Origin: Armillaria gallica
Lineage: Eukaryota; Basidiomycota; Agaricomycetes; Agaricales; Physalacriaceae
DNA length: 64,000 nt
Assembly: GCA_037576215.1 (NCBI GenBank)
Contig: JBANDB010000005.1
Coordinates: 5,146,001 to 5,210,000, forward strand
Direction: 5' to 3'
This document shows, piece by piece, positions 56,776 through 64,000 of the stretch; the first letter of the stretch is position 1, and every line of letters begins with the position of its first letter. Below the pieces are notes generated by a model that made no database searches, had not been told where the DNA came from, and was given only the letters and a program-made list of their open reading frames with translations. Position numbers and translations under genes: made by a program.

Positions 56776-57274
56776 ATGACTATTATGCCTCGGGCTACAC
56801 AATTTCACGTTGAACCTGTTTTAACTGCTTCGGAAGAACGTCTCGTACTTTTGCCTATCCGTTATCCAGAGGTACGCTGTGATCTCGTTGCTTTTACTCA
56901 GTTTAAATTTTCACGAAAAGGCATATAACTTTTACAAAAAAACACAGGCGTCCATTTGGTCTGCGGAGGAAATGAACCTTACGCAGGATCGTGTCCAGTG
57001 CGAAACCGCCTTAACGGAACCAGAGCCGGCTATGTTTCGGCATGTTCTTACCTTCTTTGCTACAGCTAATTCCGTCGTTGACGAGAATCGTGTGGAACGA
57101 TCTGCTTGTGAGGTTAGGCGTTTCTACGTCTTTCAGGCGATGATGGAGAACGTGCACTGGGAAGTGTACTCATTATTGATTGACACGTTCATCCGGGATC
57201 CTGAGGAGCAGACCACACTTTTTCACGCTTTCAAAGAAATCTCAGGTGTCAGGAGAAAGGCCGATTGCTCTTGA
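56776..57274 (+). pseudogene. Truncated ribonucleotide reductase small subunit (R2)
   Basis: Starts MTIMPRATQFHVEPVLTASE and ERLVLLPIRYPE, splices (gtacgc...cgaaaag, about 56873-56923) to AYNFYKKTQASIWSAEEMNL, then VLTFFATANSVVDENRVERS and FYVFQAMMENVHWEVYSLLI DTFIRDPEEQTTLFHAF, the first half of class Ia R2. It breaks off near 57240; the rest of the four-helix core with the later Glu and His ligands and the C-terminal tail for R1 docking is absent. The first metal ligand, Asp in the family motif AEEvDL, is Asn here; the Glu and His of MMENVHWE remain. The radical Tyr lies in the kept part of the family (about FYVF/ETYSLL region), but no radical site can form. Probably inactive. Confidence 0.85.
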
Positions 57275-57734
57275 CTTTCCGCCAGTCGCCAAGGACCCGA
57301 CTCATTTCCTTAACGGTTATTCCCTCAAAGGAATCTCTGAGCTGCTCCTTAGTTCGATATAACCACGAGGGATTTGATTGTAAAGACATGTAGGACAGGT
57401 TATAGTATGAGCGCGGATGAAACTCTGCACGGGCGATTTCCTCCAAAGATATAAAGACCCGCAGATCATAAGAAACATCGTCAACCATAAATCCAGCGTC
57501 CGTCCAGATCACTTTAATGTCCGACCACCCACTCTCAGCACTAAAAATGTTATGAAGCCACGTACAAACATGTTCCACTGTGTTAAAGGTCTCCAGGTGT
57601 AACTGAGAGAAATACAGCGGACTATAGTACTCCGGGAACTGAGAAGGAAAATGCTCCAAGTCTGTCGGGGGCACCTGACTCTCATCAAGCACGCGTACGC
57701 GACGGCAAGGTAGTTTCGGAAGAAGAAAGGCCAT
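57249..57734 (-). CDS. Unknown ORF overlapping the R2 relic end
   Basis: A single frame of 161 residues (MAFLLPKLPCRRVRVLDESQ, FSQLHLETFNTVEHVCTWLH, GWSDIKVIWTDAGFMVDDVS). The order of hydrophobic residues is protein-like, yet I recognise no family. Its last eight codons run antisense to the R2 relic, so either its end was created by the rearrangement that cut R2 or it is not expressed. Confidence 0.35.
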   Translation of the reverse strand: MAFLLPKLPCRRVRVLDESQVPPTDLEHFPSQFPEYYSPLYFSQLHLETFNTVEHVCTWLHNIFSAESGWSDIKVIWTDAGFMVDDVSYDLRVFISLEEIARAEFHPRSYYNLSYMSLQSNPSWLYRTKEQLRDSFEGITVKEMSRVLGDWRKVKSNRPFS

Positions 57735-58363
57735 GCTTTAACACTGATCAAAAGCAGCAAGAACGATCAAGCCCCCTAGAAGTAGCTGCAGCACGCAGAG
57801 CGTAGTCACCAAGCGACGCCTCCTCAAGATGGAGACTGTGCACTATCAATTATTGACCGCACGAGTAAAGTGCACGATTTATCCTCTGGCGGAAGTTCAG
57901 CTATCAACCCACACCAAAAAAATAATGAAAAGAGCGTACTGAACAGATAAAGACTCCTTCAGACAGCACGCAGTTTTTTTTTTTTTGAGGACTTAGAATC
58001 GAGCCTGTTTACAGCGCGGCTATTAGAGTCTAGCTCAAGGAAGGCGGGTCGTTGGAAGGATGGCGGTCGGGCGTTCACGCGGGAAAGAAACCTTCGCGAT
58101 GACCAAGACGGCGAAACAATACCGTTCTCCGAAACATCCAACGAAAATATCTACCTCTCGTGACGCCTAAAATTCTAAATCGAGTAATTATGTCAAGAAT
58201 CAGCAAGTACAAAATGACCCCTAATCTGATGACTTGGCAGGACGATGGTCGTTATCTCACCAGTAATGCCCTCTGTCGTTTCCTCTATTCATCGGAAAGA
58301 ATCGGGGATGCTGTACCCAGATTCCTCCAAATCTATGCCTGCAGCCTCCTCATCTAAACGCAC
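57735..58363. other. Intergenic, no gene recognised
   Basis: About 630 bp. It contains a 12- to 13-T run at about 57973-57985 of uncertain meaning; no direct repeats were found beside it. Confidence 0.45.
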
Positions 58364-59116
58364 ATGTCAGGATCTAGCAAGTTACCCACCGTTCCCCATC
58401 TAACCTCAGTCCTCTTAGAGTCCAGCAATTCATTCTCTGAGACTCTGAAATACCTTGTCAAACATCTCAGCGACGGTGGTCCATCGACAGCCCTCGCCAC
58501 AATCACCCCTTTGTGTCGCCTCGCTGTTCAGTTTGAAAAGGCTACATGGTTAATCATGTACAAATTCCACTCCCTGCTTTCCTCTGCAGGATGGACCATA
58601 CGGCACGCTGGCGCCTTCGACAATGACGCTTTTCTCCAAATTGCGAATACCTGCCAGCTCGCAAGAAAAGAGATCGTCCCCGTGATTGAAAAATATCTGG
58701 ACAGAATTGAGATGCCCCTCATGACCGAACTCCGTGGTTCATATGGATTGGAGACCTTTCTTCGCTTCATAAAGCAGATCCCGGGCTTTTGGTCCGTGCG
58801 GATCGACCTTCTCGATGATATCCCGGAAATTATCTCTTTGCTCTATAGTTCATGCGGAGCAATGATGAGCTGCCTCGATTGTGTCGAGCAGTATTCGCGC
58901 CTACTTCAGACTCGCTTCAAAGACACGGAATGGGTTTCTCTGCATCGAGATCGTCCGGACTTGATCTGGTGCTTGGATGCTACCGAGTGTTCTGTTGAAA
59001 AATCACTATCTGGTCTGATCTGCGAGACGAACGTTCCCTGGTATGTAAACCTATCGCATTTCGCACGGCTGTTTTCTGAGTATTACCTTTTCTCTAGGTC
59101 GCATTACTACTATTGA
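58364..59116 (+). CDS. Unknown helical protein
   Basis: ATG 58364 begins MSGSSKLPTVPHLTSVLLES. The frame is almost wholly alpha-helical: TLKYLVKHLSDGG, CRLAVQFEKATWLIMYKFHS, EIVPVIEKYLDRIEMPLMTE, YGLETFLRFIKQIPGFWSVR, CGAMMSCLDCVEQYSRLLQT. A final intron (gtatgt...tctctag, about 59042-59099) gives the end VPWSHYYY-stop, giving about 230 residues; without it the frame reads on to the same stop. No family recognised and no membrane helix. It sits just outside arm B of the inverted repeat. Confidence 0.55.
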   Translation: MSGSSKLPTVPHLTSVLLESSNSFSETLKYLVKHLSDGGPSTALATITPLCRLAVQFEKATWLIMYKFHSLLSSAGWTIRHAGAFDNDAFLQIANTCQLARKEIVPVIEKYLDRIEMPLMTELRGSYGLETFLRFIKQIPGFWSVRIDLLDDIPEIISLLYSSCGAMMSCLDCVEQYSRLLQTRFKDTEWVSLHRDRPDLIWCLDATECSVEKSLSGLICETNVPWYVNLSHFARLFSEYYLFSRSHYYY

Positions 59117-59397
59117 TACGGTCTATTGGTAGACCGGCATTCGAAGTCGTGTACAAGCACTCGAAGCGCTATCGTACAAGTGTGTCAAGTTTGATCTTCA
59201 CTCGACCGTAGATGTACTGGAAGACTGTTCCTGTTCTCTGGTCCATTACTCTAAATTACGGGTTTCTTCGATCTTTGAGTGACGCTAGTGATGACGGGGT
59301 TCGCTACGCTTCGGCCCGTTTGCTTGCGGTCTCTTGCGGGAAACTGAAGCCTATCATTTTCGCTCAGATGCAATGGAATCTGAAGTAACCCCTGACC

Positions 59398-60290
59398 CTA
59401 AGAAGGCTTTGTACTCGGACTCTAGTAACATGCGCTCAAATCCGGGAGCAAGAGGACCAAAGGTATTGGAGCAATTGTAGTGTGCTTATAAAATATGGTG
59501 AGTAAGCAGATTTTCCCGTATCGAAGGAACGATTGAGCTCTGGACAATCTTTGGAAAATTCCAACATAGCCTGATCTGTTGGAGCCTCGGCAGATCAAGT
59601 AAGAATTATTCATTGCAATGACTTCTTCATGCGCCACAGAAAACTAATCTATGTTAATCATTAGCGCTACCTCTAAATTCAGAATATGACAAACATGCGG
59701 TCGATCCCATAAGGTCCTTCCCATTGTGGTACTGGTGTTTACTACACGTTTTACACCAGCCTTGATAGCTTCGCGCAATATGTGACGGGATCCTTCAGTT
59801 GCAAGCTTGAAATGAACGTTCAGTACGAGGAACTACCACACAAAATTCAATAAATACATACACGATAAGACGTTGCAGCGTCCGCTTTTCCAGGAGTCGA
59901 TGATGCCATACACACCTGGAGTCAAGGATGAAGCTGCAGTTTTACGTTTCAGCAGCCAAGGAAAGGAAAGGACCTTTGGAGGGCTTCGCTCAAGTCACTG
60001 GAGAAGATGTCCGGAATTTCTAAGACTTGTAGTTTGTCGTACGTCGTGCCGAGCGCGTTGCGGAGAAGGTTTGCCTTCTTGCCCCGTGCCGTGCTGAGTT
60101 AGAGATTTTAGTTTCAATGAAACATTAGATAGTGGATGCACATACGCTCGAACCAGCTTGTAGCAGCTGAACAAGGACGCGAAACCCAATGAAGCCGGTG
60201 ACTTTGGACAAAAACTTAAACCTTGACAATTACCAGCGAGAAACATACGCACTTGGATGATCTTCGAGGCATTAGAAGTCACGGTACTTC
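59398..60290 (-). pseudogene. Broken copy of the SDR ketoreductase
   Basis: From 60282 leftward it matches the gene at 49714: MTSNASKII, GFASLFSCYK-like remnants of the cofactor loop, TSLRNSGHLLQ-frame DNA equal to the first gene, and AHEEVIAMNNSYLICRGSN versus TQEEVTATNNPFLIYRGSK. The active-site Lys context is changed (RGSNRS), several indels break the frame, and the copy stops abruptly at about 59398, at the codons for EPEYKAF of the source. The last third is missing. Confidence 0.85.
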
Positions 60291-60597
60291 TGAGAAAGTT
60301 TTGGCGAGGCGGAAATTCAGGTGTTTGCGAAAGGCGAAAATCTAATCGTCTTTACACCAGTTCCAAATCAGTCGGCCTTATCATTCAGCCCCCGACGTCG
60401 AGCTGACGAAAATAGTTGCTTTGATTGACTCAGCTTGTATACGCTTGGATAGAGGTGGTTGAACGCCGACTCGCACCTACACAGACAAGGTCTCATTCTG
60501 CACAATTCTGGTCGATTTCGATGCTAAGCCTGTCATCATAACATTACACGATATAATGATACAATCACTTCATGCCTGGTGTTTTCATCGGTTGAAA

Positions 60598-61956
60598 CTA
60601 TTTGGATAATTCGGGTGTTCCCTGCAACACAAATTCCATCGCACCTACTCCGTACCTTTCGCCAGGAATATTGCTTTCTTCTGAAAGTTTACGAATTGCA
60701 GCAATCTCCTCTTGGCTAAGCTTGACCTTAGCTGCTCCGAGGTTTTCTTCCAGATACTAGGGCACGAGTGAGTGTAAGGCAGTGAAGTATGACTATATGG
60801 CTACTTTGATCTTCTTCGTACCCGGAATGACGACAAAGTCATCGCCTTGTGCAAGGATCCAAGCGAGGGTGACCTGACCGGGCGTCGCGTTATGCTTTGA
60901 CGCAATCGCCTTCAGATGATCAACAAGGTTAAGAATCTTGGGGAAGTTCTCCTTGGAATACCTATGGAAACATCATGGGGATTGCGTTCTAAAGCAGGCG
61001 AATTGAGGGATACTCACTTGGGAATAGTCTTCCGGAAATCTCCTTCTTCAAAGTCGTCAGGAGACGTGTATTGACCAGTGATAAGGCCCTTGGCCAACGG
61101 AGAGTACGCGACGACGGTGATACCCAGCTCTCTGGCTGTTCGCAAAATCGCGAGTTTGGGATCTTCGATATCGAGAACCAGGGGAGAAAATTCGACCTGG
61201 ATTGCAGAGATTGGATGGACGGCATGTGCTCTACGAATATCTTTGGCTGTGCACTCTGACAAGCCGAGGTACTTCACTTTCCCCTCCCTAGTAGAGCGGT
61301 CAACGTCTATATAAGTATGAAAAACTGAAAAGTGTGAACTTACTTAACGAGCTGAGCCATCGCAGTGACGGTATGCTGAAGAATAATTAGATGGAGGTCA
61401 TAGAGTAGAAGAGAATGGACCAACTTCAATCGGTACGTTACGATCGGGTCTGTTTAACGATAAGCATGGCTACTGCTTCGACGAATCACTCACCGGTGCT
61501 GATAGTATAGGTCAATGTAGTCGACCCCAAAGCGCTCAAGGGATTTCGAGCATTGCTCCTTGACGTACTCGGGATCGCCCCGACCTCCAGTCGGTGTAAT
61601 GCCGAACTTGGAAGTAAGGAAGATCTCGTTTCGTTTACCCGTTCGCTTGAACCTGAATACATGCGTGTCGGTTGCACAGTCCGGTTCAAAATGCAAATAC
61701 TGACATACCATTTTCCAATGAGAAGTTCAGAGTCTCCGTAAAGGTTGGAAGAGTCCCAATGCCTGCAACCTTTCTCATATGCAGCATCCAGAATCTGAAC
61801 TACGCGTCAGCAAGCGTCCGCATATGAGAGAAGAGAGCTGACCTTGAAGCGCTCCTCGTCAGAGTCTACTGACCCATAGTAGCTGCTGAGACCCATGGCA
61901 CCAAAGCCGATAGGATTAATCAGAGCGTCGCCGATTTTCCTGGGAGGTAAAGACAT
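60598..61956 (-). CDS. Aldo-keto reductase (AKR13/YakC-like), copy 3
   Basis: ATG 61956: [55 protein letters not shown] (Asp and Tyr), [30 protein letters not shown] (His), [63 protein letters not shown], tail [13 protein letters not shown] at 60598. Exon layout equals copy 2. The catalytic tetrad is kept, so this gene has survived while its neighbours in arm B decayed. Confidence 0.92.
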
Positions 61957-62637
61957 AGTAGCGGTTGGTGAGAAAGAACAGATAATGCTTAGTAGTCTTT
62001 ATAAACTAACAAAATGTATGACAAAGCGATTTCTCGGATGGTCTCTGAACTACATCATAGATGATGTCGATGAGAACGGGTATGTATTTGTGCACTCAGA
62101 CAAAAGCTACAGTTGAGGACGAATTTGAAAAGGAGTCGATCACGCTATCTCCGTATTTTTCCCACGACACAAAAATATTTGTAATACTTTTTGATCAAAA
62201 CTCTCGCTTTCGTGCAAAAAGTTCGGCCGTTTACCTGACGTTCTAAAAGCGGGTCAAATCTTTAGGGTGAGTTTCGTATAATTATTTAGATCCTGAAATC
62301 AACACAAAGGAAATGAACCCACGACCTCCTCGACCCAAGGAATCATAGATGGTAACGCCATGCTGAATATTAGGGTGTTTCACGACGGCCCCGATCTCGG
62401 TTTTCGAACGTTTTTTGGGCCTTTTTTTGGATTCTTTTTTTGCTCGGCATCTGCCGATTTTTCAAAATATGGTCCCTTATTTCAAGTATGCAAAAGCAGC
62501 TCAGTAGCTGCTTTTGCGGTGATTTTCCACCCTTTTTTTAAGACATGTTTCATCTGCTTAGTAATACAGCCATAGCTAGTTCTCATACCAAGTCCACTAC
62601 GATTAACACCCTATATCCTGCACTACTGCATGAAATC
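61957..62637. other. Duplicated promoter, tRNA remnant and spacer
   Basis: 61957-62080 matches the promoter of aldo-keto reductase copy 2 (rev. comp. of 47890-48016). Then comes a tRNA remnant. 62380-62540 is T-rich with no gene. Confidence 0.55.
62311..62346 (-). pseudogene. Degenerate tRNA-Pro fragment
   Basis: On the minus strand ATGATTCCTTGGGTCGAGGA then GGTCGTGGGTTCATTT matches the D-stem end, anticodon arm and T arm of tRNA-Pro(TGG) at 47737. About four bases are deleted at the anticodon (CCTCGTTTGGGTCGAGG has become CCTTGGGTCGAGG), and the acceptor stem is gone. It marks the outer end of arm B. Confidence 0.75.
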
Positions 62638-64000
62638 ATGTCTGGCAGAGGACGAGGAAAAGGCACGAGAGGTGGTCGGGCTGGCAAGAATAACCCTGAG
62701 CCACCTCTGAGCCAGCCTGTTGTCGCCCCCGCTGCTACACCGACTACTACCCCTTCTGGCCGAAAACCCCGTGCAAAACCCATCTGCTGGGAAGACCATC
62801 CTGAATGGACAAACTGTGCAATCAGTTACCTCATTCAGAAGCCGCCATTCTGCATGAAGCTCTTCAGTGATTCGACATCAGATGCCAAAGCAGAAGACCG
62901 AAAGAAGGTACAGGCTAAGGACAGCAAGCTCATCATGTATGGAGTGTTGGCTGAGCACATCTTTACTGGCTTCGATGTTGATCAAGAGCATTGTGAAGAG
63001 TATGGGAAGGATCCAACTCGGTTTGCACGGTCTACCCAGCAGCAGTTTGCCCGGTGAGTTCTCACTATTGGGCTGTCCCTAGTTAATGCTGAAATAACAT
63101 GATACAAGGCTCAAAAAGCAGTACCAGGGACATGTAAGGAAGCTGAAGGACACAGGGGGAGGTGTGTTGCCTGAAGACGAAGCAACAAATGTGATAGGTC
63201 TGTTCCCATATAGCTTATAGGTCTGTGCATGCTCATCGATGCCATACAGAAAAGATTCATAATGAGTGGCCATTCTGGGATGACCTGCATGCAATCTGGA
63301 GAGAGCTTCCGAACTACAATCCTGTTGGGATCAGCAATGCCGAAGGAGGACAGAATCATTCTGAACAAGCGGCACACTTATTTCAGACCAAGACTCCAAG
63401 TTCAGAGCAGCAGCCAGACCATCAGAAGGGTCCAGATAGCGACATCTCAGATGAGCAAAGCAGTGATGAGGATAAGGGGTACAATGACAGCGGTTTAGAT
63501 GCTTTCTCGCGTGATGCCAGCCAAGACTGGGATTACGATGCCCTTGACCGATCAATGACCTCCTCCGCAATGGGTAGTGAGGATGTGACAGTAGCAGGGG
63601 ATGAGGGCGAGGCAGTTGAGAAAGCTGAGCAGTTGAATGTTGATCCACCCCCTGCCAAGGTGCGTGCACACTCTTATCCCGTCCTAATAGAGTCCTAATG
63701 TTCCCAGCAGATAGTCAAGCATCGCCAAGATGTGAAAGATTTGAAGAAGGACAGAGCAACAACACAAAGCAACAAATAGGAACGAAAGGGCACCAGCCGT
63801 GACGATAAAACTGGAAACAGCAGCAAGAAGCGTGGCTACGACACATCAGGCCTTGATGAGATCCACCTGAAGGAGTTAGAAGAAGCAACACGGCGTCGTG
63901 AGGCAAAAAATATCATCCAGTTGAAGCAGCTGGAGCTTGAGAAGGGGAAGCAGGATGCTAAGCGTCGGAAGATGGAACTGGATGCTCAGCGAGCGGAACG
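62638..64000 (+). CDS. 'WEDHPEWT' family protein, cut by the window end
   Basis: Starts MSGRGRGKGTRGGRAGKNNP, a basic Gly/Arg leader. A SANT/Myb-like trihelix follows: CWEDHPEWTNCAISYLIQ, KLFSDSTSDAKAEDRKKVQ, LIMYGVLAEHIFTG, FARSTQQQFAR|LKKQYQGHVR. Introns at about 63055-63108 and 63200-63250 keep frame to EKIHNEWPFWDDLHAIWREL PNYNP. An acidic Ser/Asp region follows, then after two introns (one about 63745-63778) a long helix EIHLKELEEATRRREAKNII and QLKQLELEKGKQDAKRRKME that runs off the edge. It resembles the DNA-binding plus coiled-coil partner proteins of PIF/Harbinger-like elements or NAM-associated proteins, by resemblance only. No breaks in the visible part. Confidence 0.75.

Larger units (their letters stand above)
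59398..62346 (-). repeat. Arm B of the large eroded inverted repeat
   Basis: On the minus strand, in order: tRNA-Pro remnant (62346-62311), promoter and gene of aldo-keto reductase copy 3 (61956-60598), the spacer block (gcagaatgagaccttg at about 60500; gtcagctcgacgtcgggggctgaatgataagg at about 60400), and the broken SDR gene. It mirrors 47737-50658. Confidence 0.85.

Noticed and set aside
57973..57985. Second T-run as another retroposon tail
   Set aside because: No flanking direct repeat could be found, so a poly(A) origin is not supported.
1..64000. CRISPR arrays, bacterial operons, riboswitches, viral genes
   Set aside because: No regularly spaced repeats, no Shine-Dalgarno-led operons, no viral polymerase or capsid motifs; all recognisable genes are intron-rich fungal nuclear genes.

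Overview
The window is nuclear DNA from a filamentous basidiomycete, most likely a mushroom-forming Agaricomycete; I cannot name the species. The evidence is: almost every gene is cut by many short (about 45-65 nt) GT-AG introns; AUR1-type inositol phosphorylceramide synthase and DUF6534-type membrane protein are fungal families; a SLATT-fungal domain protein, basidiomycete-style TKL kinases and a lineage-expanded 'WEDHPEWT' family are present; one tRNA-Pro carries an intron. Gene structures below are hand-spliced, so exon edges are approximate unless stated.

Layout. 0-3 kb: 3'-most and main part of mitochondrial aconitase. 3-6.8 kb: a decayed cytochrome P450 scrap, an intact multi-exon P450, and a scrap copy of the aconitase 3' end. 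6.9-9.0 kb (-): TKL-like protein kinase whose upstream exons encode a Sin3 PAH-type domain. 9.0-9.9 kb: decayed Sld7-like gene. 10.5-12 kb: SLATT-domain membrane protein; 12.3 kb: intron-containing tRNA-Pro(AGG). 13.6-16.4 kb: secreted M36 fungalysin. 17.4-19.6 kb (+) and 24.6-26.9 kb (-): two paralogous genes, each with a DUF4238-like N-terminal half and a C-terminal kinase, facing each other around a small unknown gene and a secreted intradiol dioxygenase. 27.6 kb: a short retroposed sequence with poly(A) and a 13-bp target-site duplication. 29-44 kb: an unknown gene, aldo-keto reductase copy 1, AUR1, a nuclear basic protein, a frameshifted Agaricomycete-family relic, a phytanoyl-CoA dioxygenase-like gene, a DUF6534-type membrane protein, a protein with four dsRBD-like modules, and a 1-Cys peroxiredoxin. 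45.5-47.7 kb (-): a degraded head-to-tail pair of APH-type phosphotransferase domains. 47.7-51.1 kb: tRNA-Pro(TGG), aldo-keto reductase copy 2 and an SDR ketoreductase; the same three-part block recurs inverted and eroded at 59.4-62.35 kb. Between the arms lie an F-box gene, a proline-rich gene, an alpha/beta hydrolase, half a ribonucleotide reductase R2 gene and two unknown ORFs. The right edge holds the 5' part of a 'WEDHPEWT' family gene.

Biology. Core genes (aconitase, AUR1, peroxiredoxin, tRNAs) sit among accessory genes that look fit for environmental chemistry: P450, three aldo-keto reductases, SDR reductase, esterase, intradiol dioxygenase, phytanoyl dioxygenase and secreted protease. 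They do not form an obvious single biosynthetic cluster. The dominant theme is gene turnover by local duplication, inversion and decay. The most unusual proteins are the kinases fused to other domains (PAH, DUF4238-like) and the SLATT protein, which could belong to sensing or self-recognition pathways, but that is inference only.
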